In this document: piece by piece, positions 11,866 to 25,220 of the stretch
Layout: the number at the start of each line of letters is the position of its first letter
How positions within the stretch are numbered: position 1 is the stretch's first letter
NCBI RefSeq assembly: GCF_902635505.1
Contig: NC_045426.1
Location: 393,254,138 to 393,318,137 of the forward strand
DNA from: Sarcophilus harrisii
Lineage: Eukaryota > Chordata > Mammalia > Dasyuromorphia > Dasyuridae
Direction of reading: 5' to 3'
Length of the DNA: 64,000 bases
Position numbers and translations under genes: made by a program
The notes under the pieces: model-generated
Database searches by the model: none
Told to the model about the DNA's origin: nothing
What the model saw: the letters and a program-made list of their open reading frames with translations, nothing else

Positions 11866-14800
11866 ATTGTGCCATAGTTCCCTTTTAATGTCCTGACCCA
11901 GTTTCCCAATTGTCCTATTTAGTTACTCTGACTCAGGTTATAACCTTTCCCTCTTAATGTTTGATGAGATAAAGGTTTTATATCTTTAGGCTATAATCAT
12001 TCCTTCTTAATGTTTGATAGGATACAGATCTATCCATTTTAGACATCATTAGAATATCAGTAACCTCTCCAGTACTTCCCTCCATTATGTCATCCTAGGT
12101 GCCTTCCCCCCCATTAGGTTATCCCAATCCAGGTACCTCCCCCATTATGTCATTGTTCTTGTTATCCTATAAAAAAATTTGCTGTCTGATACTCAGGGCT
12201 GGATTCTTTGAGACGATAATCTCCTTCAGCCCTGGGATCAAACATGGATCCATTGGTCCCAGTAAATCTCTCCATTTAATAAACTATTAAATTGTTCTCT
12301 AATCTCTGTCTTGCTTAGTTTCTCCAGCATTACATTTTGGAGGCCCCATTAAGATTTTAGAAAATGAGAATGGGGCTAGGGGTTACAAACATTTCAAGTC
12401 TCCACTTTGGGCTTGGAAACAGTTGGGCATCTGGGTTTTCTCTTTCTTGGGAGAGGTTAGTCCTCCTTGGGAAAGGAATCTGGAGATTCCTCCAGAGGCT
12501 CCAGGAAGAGAGCAGTTCACCAGCTGGGACCACAGCTGACAGTGGATACTTTCGATTTGGCTAGAAGAAGGTAAGTCCAAGTGTCGGAAGACACAATCTG
12601 ATCTGTTTTTGTCTGTCTGTCTGTCTGTGTTAGCACCTGGATTCTCAGAATAGAGTGCTGATGGACATTGAATTCTGAGAAGATTATTATTTAGGACGCT
12701 GGATAATACCCTCTGCTTTTGTGTCTCCTGGACACCTGGTCTGATACCTACTTGTGCTAGCACCTGGATTCTCAGAATAACAGGATACCAACAGGTGTTA
12801 AAAATTCTGAGAAGTAGTGTCGAACTGGACGCAGTTGACACTACCTGAGTATCTCCTAAGACACATCATCTAGTTCTGAGTGCCAGCTGGCACAACTCTG
12901 GGCATTCCAGAGTATAAATCTGGATGTCGTTTTTTTAAGACATCATCTGGCTAAAAAATAAAATGGCAAGCTATATTTAATTAACTTTAAGTAGGAGATC
13001 TTAAAAAGAACAATAGCTTGTTAAAGAAGTTCTATTAACTTACCTGAAAGGGGTCATGTGCCTCTAATTAGATAAAGTATGTAGCAAAAAAAAAAAAGGA
13101 TTTGATTTTTGAAGGCTTCAACTCTGACCAAGTTAGAACTTGGGAGAAGTCCATTGGGAATAATGGCCACATGGGGCCAGAGGGAGAGAAAGAAACTATG
13201 CTGTTTCATTATTTGAAATATGATAGGAAAAGCAGTTTCATATTATTGGGAATTTAAAGCTGTATTTAGTTTGGTTCAGAGTTTGTCACCTATATTATAA
13301 CATTATAAGTTATGCTTTAAATCCAGCTCTGCTGGACATGTGGGTTTTATGGAATCTTCTCCCTTCCCCCCACTGATTTCTGCTACTTTAAAGGTTGGGT
13401 GGAAGAGGGATCTTTTGTCTTCAAAGGTAAAGATTTAAACTTACTCCCCACTGATGTTACTTCAGCTATTGGAGCATCTAGTTACCCTGGAGTGAAGTTT
13501 AGTTTGACTGCCCCCCTTTTCCCCTTTTCCCTCTCCCATCCCCCTTTGTCTCTTTGGAGGTGGAGTGGGGGAAGGGCAGCCACATGGAATCCTCTTCTCC
13601 CCCCCCTCCCTCTAAACTGTTCCAGACGGTTTTTTATTAAGTTGTAGCTACCTGTTTCTTGGGTAAAAGCAGCAAACTGATTTGTATAAATATAAGGTTA
13701 TGGTAAATATCTGTTTAGGATTTATTATTGGAAGTAAAATTTCTTGCATTTGTAGTTAATATGCCACTGCATTTTTTTCTTCCTGTAACTGATTTCTATA
13801 ATCAGAGCAATGGTCAATAAGAAATAGTTAATGCAATTCAATTATGTCATACCTTGCTGTTTCCAATCTGGTTATCTGTAATCATTATACCTTAAATATT
13901 TGAGCAAATAAGTATTTAGTCTGGTCATCATCAGTTACTAGATATTGCGTCTGAATATTCAAGTTTTTTTAAGGTTTATAACTAATGAAAGGCCACATCT
14001 TGTAGCAGTCCTTGTGGACCAGTCTTTCTATCTCAGACTGTTCTAACTTTTCTTTGTTAGATTTGTTTTTGTTTCTAGATTTGGTCAAATTACAGATATA
14101 TTGACTTGCTTCTGGGACCTACATCAAGCTTTGATTGTCAGCAGGTCACACTCACCCATCCTCCCTGGACTGAGCATCCATGCCCATCTCAGTGGGAAGC
14201 AGCTTTTGAGAAAACCATCACCCCTGCTCCTGATGTAATTTGGACTGATATGAGGGAGTAGGAAATGGTTGAATTGTTAGAATTTTAACTGTATTACTGT
14301 GTGTTTAAGACTTGGGATGGAAATTGTTAATCTTATGTAATTATTGCTGTTATGTTTGAGGGACTTTTAGTCTGTTATGTATATGATTTATATGTGGGAT
14401 GGTCATTTGATAATTCTTTTCTGAAAAAAGGGAGGAAGAAATAGGAAATTGGGGAAACTGGTGTATTTTCTTAGGTACTTCTGCCTTACCCCCTATCTTA
14501 CTAGTTCAAATTTAATTGGAAGTCCTTTAAACAGTCCTTTTCATTTTTTTACTCCTTGCTTAAATTTACTGGACTATGATTTGCTGGTTGTGCTTTAACT
14601 TTGAAATCCCTTATTTATTTGGAATTGCCCTGGCAGACTCAGTTTGGGGGATTATTTTTTAGAAACAACCAGAAATCAGACACCTGTCTTGGGACTGACA
14701 GTCTCTCTGATCTGTTACTCCTGTAGCCCCAGGTCCTTAATTAGTATTTCAGAGTACTTAAAAGGACCTTGTAATTCATATCGGGCCTCTAAAAGTTTGG

Positions 14801-15710
14801 GGTTTGCCTGCTTTGGTCTAACTGTGCATAATCTGCTCAGAAATCTGATCCTTTCTGCAGCCCTGTCTGTTCCTCTGGGCAGGGATAGGTAGAGCTACTC
14901 CAAGCCTCATCCTTCTCCCCTGGAGCAGGTTGCCCCTTTGAACAGACAGCACAACTGTCTTGAGCCCTGCTGCTCTATAAGCAGAGGCTGAGTCATGCAC
15001 AAATGACCACAGACCTCTGTCCATATACTCCTCAACTGCAGAGGACCTGACATGATTGAAATAAGGAAATAAGGAACTTTGTGTATTGCTGATTAACTCT
15101 GGGGTTATCAGAGAGAGACTTGACCTTGCCATAAGTCCTTGCATTGTTCTAGCTTTATTTTGATTTTTATTTGGTCTATTTACTTCACAGAGGGTTGGTC
15201 AAAATTAAAATTTGAATAGTTAGAAGAGAGAGAGTGTGGGATATTATACCACAGTTCCCTTTTAATGTCCTGACCCAGTTTCCCAATTGTCCTATTTAGT
15301 TATTCTGCCTCAGGTTATAACCTTTCCCTCTTAATGTTTGATGAGACAAAGGTTTTATATCTTTAGGTTATAATCATTCCTTCTTAATGTTTGACAGGAT
15401 AAAGGTCTATCCATTTTAGACATCATTAGAATATCAGTAACCTCTCTAGTACCTCCATCCATTGTGTCATCCTAGGTGCCTCCCCACATTAGGTTATCCC
15501 CATCCAGGTACCTCCCCCATTATGTCATTGTTCTTGTTTTCCTATAAAAGAGTCTTGCTGTCTGACATTCAGGGCTGGATTCTTTGAGACGATAATCTTG
15601 TTCAGCCCTGGAATTAAACATGGATCATTTGGTCCCGATAAATCTCTCCATTTAATAAACTATTAAATTGTTCTCTAATCTCTGTTTTGCTCAGTTTCTC
15701 CAGCATTGCA
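11866..15710 (+). mobile_element. endogenous retrovirus fossil with paired LTRs and tRNA-Thr-type primer site
   Basis: 5' LTR about 11866-12334 and 3' LTR about 15235-15710 are direct repeats differing by roughly 6-8% by eye. That suggests an age of order 10-20 million years at an assumed mammalian neutral rate. Each has a TATA-like box (cctataaaa) and an aataaa signal, and ends CA. Just inside the 5' LTR is a primer-binding match to tRNA-Thr (tggaggcccca, 12338). The flanks show the direct repeat ctctt (11861-11865 and 15711-15715). The 2.9-kb internal region holds no recognisable intact gag, pol or env; it looks broken and heavily reduced. Gammaretrovirus-like/ERV1 affiliation is inferred from the primer site and the 5-base duplication. 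Confidence 0.88.
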
Positions 15711-15715
15711 CTCTT

Positions 15716-15945
15716 TCACTTGTCCAAAATAATCTAATTAAATAAATCTGGGAGGGGGAGACCTTCAGGGTTTCTGGCCAAAACAGAAATGACTGCTATT
15801 TACATCCAATCTGAGTCAATAGGGACCCAAACAATGACCAAATGGGGTTTGGCCTAGGACCTACTGGTGGCCAATTAGAATCAGATGAGTTTGGTTTAAG
15901 GTCTAGTCCTTGAGAAAGAAATCTAGCCAGTAAACTTTGATGATG
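15716..15945 (+). mobile_element. marsupial RTE-like repeat, right part
   Basis: Continuation of the repeat at 11557-11865 after the retroviral insertion: 'cacttgtccaaaataa', 'tggccaaaacagaaatg', 'gagtcaatagggac', 'ggtctagtccttgag'. Joining is supported by the ctctt direct repeat at the break. Confidence 0.6.
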
Positions 15946-15949
15946 ATAG

Positions 15950-16095
15950 CATAGAATCATATATTTAGACACCTAGAAGGCATCTTTGTGGTCATCTAGC
16001 TCAACTCCCTGATTTTACATCTGAAAAAACTGACCCCCAAAAAGATTAAGGGATTTGTCCAAGGTCACATCAGAATAAGTAGCAGAGATAACTTC
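15950..16095 (+). mobile_element. CORE-SINE (MIR/THER1-like) fragment
   Basis: 'agaatcatatatttagac...ggtcatctagctcaactccctgattttacatctgaaaaaactg...gatttgtccaaggtcacat' follows the CORE-SINE order. Old and degenerate. Confidence 0.65.
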
Positions 16096-16886
16096 AGTAG
16101 CAGCAGCTTACTTTAAAATAATAACAGCATATTGTACTCATCAATCTCTCAATGCTTTATTTATATCATATGTCTCAAAAGAGATTAAAGTAAATACCCT
16201 CTAAATGTCCATTCCAACTTAAGATAGAAACTCTGTACTCTGATCTTATTAATTAGTTGGGCAATTCTCTTCCAATACCTTCATTGAAAAAAAAAAATGT
16301 TCTCTTGAAACAAAGAATTCTGCAGATTAAAGAAGGGATTTAAGCAGAATTATTGCCAGACCAGAAAAAATAACAGGAAAGGGATGTGGATTTGGTATTC
16401 ATATCACATAATTTTAACAAGGAAGTAGAATCATAAAATAACATAATAACATGGATCCACATGAAATTCAGTCTGAGATTCAGCTCTTCTAGTTTTGACT
16501 CAAGCATAGGGAGGCTGTGCAATGCTGGGCATGTTACAGAGCTCATAATCAACTACCTCAGAGGTATGTGGTGAAACTTAATTGAAGTGTACGTGAGTTT
16601 CTTAAGATCTTACATCAAAAGGTCAGTGCATATGTTGTAATAGTGCCAAGCATTATCTCTCTAGAAGTCTTATCACCAACTTCTTTAATGCCAGCAATCA
16701 AATGGTACTAGGATATTTTCTTTATTCCTTATGTTTGGAAACAGACACTATCTTCAATGAGAAGTTTTCTATCCAAGGTTCAATAATTTGCCAAACAATT
16801 CACTCATGGCTTTTTATTCTTAATAGGAAGTGACTTGTGATTTCATATTGATGCATTTCAATTTTAGGTGGGAAAATGAGGCATAG

Positions 16887-17571
16887 AGGTGATGTGGTTT
16901 GAGGACCAAAATGATGGGGGTGATTTAGACACGAGGCACTAAAAGTTGGGGTTCAATTATGTGAAGAATTCACAATGTACATTCTCTTTGGCAAAAGGTA
17001 GATTATTCAGGCAAGAGGTCCCAGACAAAATGAAAGGATGCAATAGAAATCCAGAATGATAAATATGAAATAGAGTTGGGAGAGTATATGAAAGACAAAT
17101 TCCTCAGTGGAACTCACAGTTATCCCATAGAAAAGCAGCACCCCATGAGGCTAGGGCATTGCCCTTAGCTGACAGGCTAAATCCTGAAAAGGACGTAGTA
17201 TCCTAAAAAAAGTTAATTACCTATAAAGAGAAGTGGGGTTGAGAAGCATAGTGGAGTTAGGAGATATACCATGTGGCATAAGGGAAGGATAAGGAGAAAG
17301 ACACCATGAGGCAGAGTGTCCTGGTAGGCTGTCCCAAAGGAAGGCAGCAGCCATGAGATGACCCATAAATAGATTTTATAGGGAAAATTTAACCTCAGGA
17401 ACATGACTGGGATTTCAGACAGAGCATGTCAAGGTGAGATTGCTGGAGACCTGTACAGTGGTGGATGCAGGGGTTTGACATAATTTGGATTTCAGACTGG
17501 ACAACCTACCCAGAGGGTGGGACCATTAAGCAAAACTGATCTCTATCAATGTCTTCTTCCTACTTGTCCCA
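16887..17571 (-). mobile_element. ERV LTR, second family, copy B
   Basis: The reverse complement aligns with 10823-11425 from 'aggaagaa..ttgatagagatcag' to 'ccacatcacct'. It includes a TATA-like cctataaaat (minus strand, near 17375) and a polyadenylation-type signal. About 685 bases. Ends approximate. Orientation is opposite to copy A. Confidence 0.65.
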
Positions 17572-20500
17572 GGGATCAATTCTTTAGTTTCTCTCTGTCC
17601 AAACACCTCACCAGAGTGAGGGAGATGCATTTAAAAAGTAAATAGTATTTGAGATCTCTTTGTTATTACCACAGCAGAATCTTTGATTACAGAGACCTGG
17701 ATTTACAAAAAGTATTAACACAGTCTAGAAAAAGGTGACATTCTTTCTCTCTCTCCTTCCAACCACTATATATCAAAGGGGAAAGACTTTTGAACTACTT
17801 CCCACATCCTTCTAGAAACAAGATTCAAGTTGTCTGTTGATGGCTACTCCTTTTCCCCTTTAAGGTGATATTTGCTAATTACATATTTTTTACTTCATTT
17901 TACCTATATAAAAATTTGGGGAAGGTATAAGAGAAGCACATAGGATAATTTGCCCAATAGTTATTTTCCTTGCATTTGGAACATCTTAGATTCTTGGACT
18001 TTCAAATTATCACCTTGTAAACATATTGAATTTGCTTGGGAGCAATATTGAGCTACTGAGAGTAAGATAAACAAATATTCTCTTTAAGATAAGATAATTT
18101 AATATTTTGTCATCCTTTCCCTAGTTAACAGAACTTTCTTCAACAAGTTGAGTCTAATTTCCTCAATGGAGCCCCTGACTATCTTTTCTTCTTTGACTTT
18201 CCTTTCCTGTGTGTTTTCAAATAGGTCCTGAAATGGATCTGTCCAGTCTTTAAAGTGTTCTTGTGAGTATGAGAGATTTAGAAATCCCAAATGCAAAGCA
18301 TGGAGTTGATTTTTGGCAGAGTAAATTTCTGTTTCATAGAGGATAATTACCAACAGAATAATGATTCAAGTCTGGACATTTTACCAGCAGACATATTGTA
18401 AGAGACAAACTATCTTACCAAGAACGCCACTGACTCACTGATCAATGCAGGAAAGATTTATTTTACATTCTTGCAAGAATGGGTACCTAGGTGAGTAGAT
18501 ACATCTTTAAAACTCCAAAGACAGCATTTTATTTCCTTTGCTGAAGCACAATCCCTCTCCTGATTTCCAATTAAACTGGATGTTACAGAAGTTCCATAAC
18601 CTAAATCTCCACTCTTCATTACATAACTATTCCCTGCTCCCAAAGAGCTTATATTCTAGAAGGGGAGAAGGTAACAGATGAGGGCTAAAAACAAAGAACA
18701 AAACATTCTTTTCAAATATCAGGATGTCACCCTTCATTTCAAAAGTCAGTCCCTGCCTGTCAGGAGCTATATTCTTTGAGGGAAAGATAAACTCCATACT
18801 TGATTATTCCTTGATGTCCATGTGGGTTTTAGTTTTCTAATTTAAGTTTCATTTCTCCAATTTAATCCTCATAATTGTGGAAAACAAATGTCCAAACATT
18901 TCTCACAGTTTCCCCTTTCTTTTTAACAATTTGATTACTATATCCTTTTCTAATCCTTCAAATTTGGCTAATATTTTTTACATCCCACTTCATAAAAGTC
19001 TGTTAACTCCTGCACAGATCATACAGGATGGATAATTAATCTCTGAATTCTCTGCTCATACTTCTGATAGGGCTGTACTAGGAGTGAAACTATCTTCAAT
19101 TGTAACATTTGTTCCTCCTCTTCTTATCAATAACCTTTCTAGAGTCTTTCTATTTTCCAATGCCATTCTGCTAGTGGTATCTAACTACTCTGCTATTCTC
19201 TTCAGTGCTTCTCTGGTGTAACATTCAATAGTGTTTACTTACCAGAGGAGGAATGACCTACATCCAGAACTAGATTTCTAGCCTTGAATTCATCAATTAT
19301 TATTCTTGACTGAATTCTTCCTGATTCAGTCTTTCTTACTTCATCGAATGCCAAGATAAAAGGAATAACCAATTGGATCGATGCACAGGTGCCCACTCAA
19401 TTCCCGGGCATAGTAGGTTTGAGAGTGCTGCCTCCACAATATTTACCACCCAATTTTGCTTGGGGTATGCTCATCTCCAAGAAATTGCCAGAGCTACACT
19501 TAGTACATGCTACTACAATCCCTATATTTTGGAATCTTTCATCCTGCCATAAGACTCAAGCTGATTGATCTCTAGAACTAAGGGGGTAGAAGAGCCTAGT
19601 TTATTCCCACAAGAAGGGAAAGGTAGAACAAAAAACTGTAATTCTCCCCAGGGATGTTATTTTAAGAACAAGAGGAATTCACTCTCATGTTTTTCTTTAC
19701 CCAGAGGGAATGGTATCTGGGCATGGGGCAACCTATAATACAGACACAGAAATTGCTTTTTTGTTCAGACTCTTCATTGAGTACTTTGCCAGTTCTACCC
19801 AAGCAGTAGTGTCTTATCACTTGCCTTACGTCCTTAACTTGATTCCAAATCTTTCTAAGAGATCTATACCTTTTGCATGTACAACCAACTTACTCTTTGA
19901 TGTGCATTTTCTACATGTCTAGTTCTTGTAGCAAACCAAATATTATTCCAAATTGGACAGGCAGTTCCATAAAATCCTCTTTCTCTATTAGGACACAATT
20001 GCCTACTTGTCAAGGCTAGTCAAATCTCTACAATTCTATAATTTGACAAGCATCAGCTGAATTGTTTATGGGATATTCTTTCTCAGTAACATGAACCCAA
20101 ATCTTAACTCAATGTCCTCATCCTAAGTCCCAAATACTATTGTAGCAGGGGAGTTGCATTGATAACTTCCCCCCTTCATAGGATTGATGTATTCCTTACA
20201 GGAAACCCACTGGGTAGTTTGAGGTCCATTCACCAACCAGTTCCAGTTCCTTCCCAAGCAAATGGGGCCCAAAGTCTTTTGGAGCATGGGGTGATGATCT
20301 CATCTTTTGAAACTACTTCCTGCTGAGAATGGGCACTGTGCTGGTTCATCCTACAGGGTCCCATTTGGAGGGGCTTGAGCCCACTAAAGATCCAGTGGGT
20401 TGAGTCAGACCCCTGAAGCTGGTCAATACAGCTGTCTAGTGCATTTGAAGGTGAATTGCTCAAAGTCTAGAGGAAAACAAATCTGAGAGAACTAGAGAGA

Positions 20501-22064
20501 GAGGATGAGAGAACAATAAGAACCTTCATTCTTGGGAGGTGTGCTTTTACCTCCCTTGAAGATTCTGTGAATAGCTAATTAGATATTACCTCTTTTAATA
20601 GAGACTACATTATACCCCCAAAAACAATATTCAGAAAGGATAAATCTCATTGGAATAACAGAGGCATTCACAAAATCCTTTAACAGGTCTCATTTATCTC
20701 TTAAAAATTTCACTATCTTTTTGATAGTGGTATATATGTACAGTCTCTGTTAGTATTTTTTAAGAAGATATTTCCCTTCTTTTGCCTGATGTAAGATGGA
20801 CTAGGAAAGGTCAATATAGATTGGCCAGAAGCTTTTCAATATAAATTATCCAAAAGAAAACACTACACACACTAATATAACACTATACAAACAAATGTTA
20901 TTCCCACATTAGTAACAAACTGAAATAAGTGACTTTCCCACTGAAGTAACAAAATATTCCATAAATTACATCCCTCTAAGAAAACTTGAGTACAATAAAA
21001 TCCTCTTCTCTAAATCATACGATATTCTAACTTTAGTTTCCATAATCAATAAAATAACAGGTCCCACAGAGAGTTGAAAAAACTCTGTTTTTTTTACATT
21101 TACATAAAGTCCTTTAAGGACCTTATTTTATACAGGCATATAAATCTAGCAATAGATAGATGACTAAGCCAAATAACTCATTTATCTAATTGTAAAATAA
21201 TGACTACATACTTTCAGATTGAAAAAAAAGCAAGATATTACATACTTGAACTGTCTTTTGGATTCTATTGATCACTTACTCTGATTACAGAAATTTGCTA
21301 TAAGAGGAAAAAGCATAGGCCTGATTATAATAACTAACAATCCAGCCAGTTCAGGAATCCATTTGAGTAACAATGATATTTCTCTCAAATGGTGGCTCAC
21401 CAACTTAATTCAGATAATCATTCCAAAATTCAAAACTCAAAATTAGTTATAATTCCAAGAGATTTCATCTCAATAGCAAGTTTCACTAATCAGAGGTTTT
21501 AGATCTTAATCCCATGTGACTGCAGAGCATAGCCAAAACTAGATGCTTGAATTGTTAGATTGAAATCCTGTTCTACATACTTCAAGAAAGCACATTTGCT
21601 TTCATATTAATTAAACAATGAGATCATGATGCACTTAATAAATTAAATAATTTGTTGATTGGGTTTTGAAATAACCATTTTCAGACAATTTGCAGTTAAC
21701 CAGAAATCTAACAAACTTCTTAGAAGTTCCTTGCACTACTAAGTGATAGAATCTTTGATAGAGCATCATAAATGACTTTGCCTTAAAACAATCACAGACT
21801 TGAAAAAATAAAAACAAACATTTAGTTATTAACACCATGTAAATGTAAGTTGTTACTTTAAACAATAGAAGCAATTAATGTTAAAGTAATTTCATTTAAC
21901 TCGGGGGTATGTGCAGAAGTTAGGGTGAGTGAACTCCAGAGTGGGCATGTTTTTTTTTACTTCTATGGAGCAATTACATCCAATGATGGAGGGATTGAAT
22001 AAGCCCTCACCTTCGCAAGCCAACAGATCATACAAATAATTAGTATACAGTTTTCAATCCTAAA
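17572..22064. other. unassigned DNA, possibly including decayed ERV internal sequence
   Basis: The stretch from about 18.6 to 20.5 kb is less AT-rich than its surroundings and does not match the SINE, L1 or L2 types seen elsewhere. Its minus strand has short protein-like patches. Its position beside the minus-strand LTR copy B would suit retroviral internal sequence. No domain is secure, so this is only a possibility. If it is retroviral it is broken. No host gene seen. Confidence 0.3.
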
Positions 22065-22345
22065 TTTCAGATTTATCCTGCCAGCTAAGGGCATATCAAT
22101 TTCATGGGATATTTTCTTTTTCCTGACAAATGGCAACTTCCATTAAGGAACTTGCCCTTTCTATCATTATTAAAACCCCTTTCTATATTCTTCCACTCTA
22201 TTTCCTATTTATCTTTCCTGTTGTCTATTGTATGCTTCCATTTTGCCTGAAACCTCTTCCCTAAATTAATCTACCTTTTGCCAAAGAGAATGGCCACTTT
22301 GAATTTTTCACATGACCAAACCTCTTATCAATTTTAGGTTTCAAT
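22065..22345 (+). mobile_element. ERV LTR, second family, partial copy C
   Basis: 'cagatttatcctgccagcta', 'cactctatttcctatttat', 'ccaaagagaatggccac' and 'tttttcacatgaccaaa' match the 3' half of LTR copies A and B. The 5' half is not recognised. Confidence 0.6.
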
Positions 22346-22829
22346 TTTGTGACAATAATGCAAAATAACTTAAGTAGTAATCTCACAATTTTCATAAGTG
22401 ATAGCTAAATAGACACAACATAGCCCACCACAGAAATTGATTGAAATCCCATGTAATTTATGCTTCCTTTCCTAGTCTTTAGTTTATAGTGCACATTTAA
22501 CAAAGAATTACTTAAATGAATTCAATGTGCATTTCAAGCTTTGATATGAAATAAAGAATATATGAATCTGTGGGATTCTCCTAAATTACTGATTATTGTG
22601 GTTTCCAGGAGTAGTCAGAAAGGGCCCAAGTGAAGTATGCATCTTTAATGCATCATCTCTGATCACCACAGCAACTAACCACAGCCTATGGAAAGTTGTT
22701 TTTAACTTCAGGAAAAACTAAAACAATTCCCTAATAGGTGTGATTTAATTGGAGAGGGCCAAAAAGAAAAAAATGTTTATTAAAATTTCTTATACAAACA
22801 GTTCAGTTAGGTTTAGAGTTGGGAAGGAG

Positions 22830-23180
22830 TCATCCAATCAACTTTTGCATTTTATAGATGAAGAAGAACTGGGACCCAAAGAGGATTTCACTAAGCTCAC
22901 TCAGGGAGAAAGTAGCAGAGCTAGGATTTGAACTCAAGTCACTTAACTCCAAATTCAACATACTTTCTACAGTATCTCTCTGCCTCTATTAATTAAAGAC
23001 ACACCATAATGGAGTAGAAAGAGTACTGAAAGGATTATTAGAGTTTTAGTTTTCAAATGGCAGCTTTGCTATTTATCACCTAAGTGATATCCAACAAGTC
23101 ACTGCTTCTCTTTGGGTTCTTAAATCTTATTCTGTAAAATAAAAGAATCCAACCTGGTGGTTTCTTTCCTTCCCTAAGTA
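22830..23180 (+). mobile_element. CORE-SINE/MIR-like remnants
   Basis: 'cattttatagatgaagaagaactgggaccc...ggatttgaactcaagtc', followed by a second MIR-like stretch with 'tatccaacaagtcactgctt...ctgtaaaataaaa'. Both old. Ends approximate. Confidence 0.55.
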
Positions 23181-24056
23181 TTCTATTTCACTTTGTCAGA
23201 TTGGAGAAAAAAATAATGACACAAGTATATGTCTCTTTAGAAAATGGACCTTCTAGGAACTAAAGTGTGACATTAGTCACACCTCCATTGTGCATGAAGT
23301 GAAAAGATTTCACATCAAATCTACCTTACCTTTATATCATTGCTTAATCTTGTAAACCTCTTAATCCAGCCCTAAACTGGAACATAAAAAGACCTGGAAA
23401 TTTTGGAACTTAAATCAAAGATTCACAAAGGCAATATTTTAAAATAGAAATTGGTCATGTTTCAAGTTCAGATTCTAGCCACTCTTGCCAAAATCTTGAA
23501 ATAAGATCTCACTGGGATAAAATAATCTAGTTCAGAAACAACAATAACAATACATCAGTTGAAGAAGGTAAATTAATAGCAAAATTAGCAATTAGTACAT
23601 TCATTCATATTACATCAAACCTGAAATGGAAACATCTAAGCAATAAAATTCACTGTTTCTTTCTATGACATTGTAGTCTTGGCATATTAATCATTATTAT
23701 TTCATTTCAGCAAAGACAGCAACAACCCAGACATCTTTCACCCAGTGTATATATAGTGTACGTGTGTGAACCAAAAGAGAGGCAGATAATTATACACAGG
23801 TAGTAGACACCAATTTACCAATTATATGGTTTTTTCTAGCCTTGCATTTTACAGTGTACAGATATATCATATAATTATACCATACATTGTTAAAGGACAT
23901 GATGTCACAGACATATTTAAAACTCCTCTTTAAAAAAAAAATCAGCTGCCACACTAAAGCAAAACACCTTCCCAGCTTTCAAAATATTCTATTCTGTTTA
24001 CAGACAAAACTAATAAAAATGTAAAGAATGGCAACTTGACTCCACACTCTGGGTTG
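23181..24056. other. AT-rich DNA, nothing recognised
   Basis: No gene, SINE or LINE signature that I can support. Confidence 0.5.
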
Positions 24057-24362
24057 TTTGCAGATACAGAAGGCTCATTTTGGAGTCAAAAGCCCTTAGC
24101 TCAAACCCAGCCTCCATCACTTACTCCCTGTGTGACCTAACTTCTCTTCACCCCAATTTCCTCACATGTAAATTGGGGGAATTGGGCAGTTGGGTGGCAC
24201 AATGGATGGGGCATGGGGCCTAGAAAAAGTTAGTAAGCCTTGAGTAGAAATGTGACCTCAGACTACTTATTAGCTGTTTGATTCTGTGCAAATAATTTAA
24301 CCATTTGCATCAGTTTCCAAATCTATAAAATGAGCTGGAGAAGGAAATGATTGCTATTCCAC
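24057..24362 (+). mobile_element. MIR-like SINE followed by Mar1-type SINE
   Basis: 24057-24183 has a MIR-like order ('ggagtcaaaagcccttagctc...tcacttactccctgtgtgacct...cctcacatgtaaattgg'). 24184-24362 is a diverged Mar1-type SINE from 'gggcagttgggtggcacaatgg' to 'aaaatgagctggagaaggaaatg'. Confidence 0.7.
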
Positions 24363-24840
24363 CAATCTATTATTGTTCTATTACAAAACATATACATACA
24401 CTATCTGGACATATCCATATGTTAGTGTATATATAACAGTAATTATTGAAGGACAGTGGGAATGCATTCTACTTTTATATTTCAGATGCTAAATATGTAC
24501 TAACCAGCCATATGATTTTATTCTTCTAAAATACATACTTAAGTCACCATAAATATAACCATACATTCATAAGTTTTCTATTTCTAAAATATGCAAATTT
24601 TCTGGGCTTTAGAAGCATGGTTTTTAAAAATACAAGGTGACATCACTGCTTTATGTCTTTCTTGCTTCTCCTAACCTTGATAGAATTCTCTTTGTTAATC
24701 AGATAAAAACCTGGCTTAAAGAATGGGCTTTTTAGTATGCCTAGTCGTCCAGCAAATTTTAGTTAATCAGACTATAGACATAATATAAGAGATAAAAATG
24801 AGATAATGTATTCCCACTGCCCTTCAGTAATTACTGATTA

Positions 24841-24880
24841 TACACACACACACACACACATACACACACATACACACACA
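24841..24880. repeat. (CA)n microsatellite
   Basis: Forty bases of CA repeat with two TA interruptions. Confidence 0.95.
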
Positions 24881-25099
24881 TTGAATATGTGCTAGTCATG
24901 GAACAACAGTGGGTTGATGGAGTAGAAATCATGATAAAGACTTCTTTTTACAAAATAGATATTTCTTTGCAATCTTTACTTATATATTTATTTGAGGGGA
25001 AAGGAACCTTGTGTATAAATTCCTGTGAAGTACCTTCCTACCTCTACTTGAGTAGTCCTTTAAACTTATATTTTCAGTGTATAGAACTCATTATTTAAA

Positions 25100-25220
25100 A
25101 TCCTACCATATGTCATAGGATCATAAAGTTGGATCTGTAAGGATAATCCAATCCCCTTATTGTACATTTGAGAAAATTAAGACCCAGGGAGGCTAAGTGA
25201 CTTGCTCATAAAGCCAGTGA
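25100..25220 (+). mobile_element. CORE-SINE fragment
   Basis: 'taggatcataaagttggatc...attgtacatttgagaaaattaagacccaggga..gctaagtgacttgctcat' follows the CORE-SINE order. Confidence 0.6.

Noticed and set aside
12383-12841. 152-codon minus-strand frame inside the endogenous retrovirus
   Set aside because: Antisense to the element, no recognisable domain; not treated as a gene.
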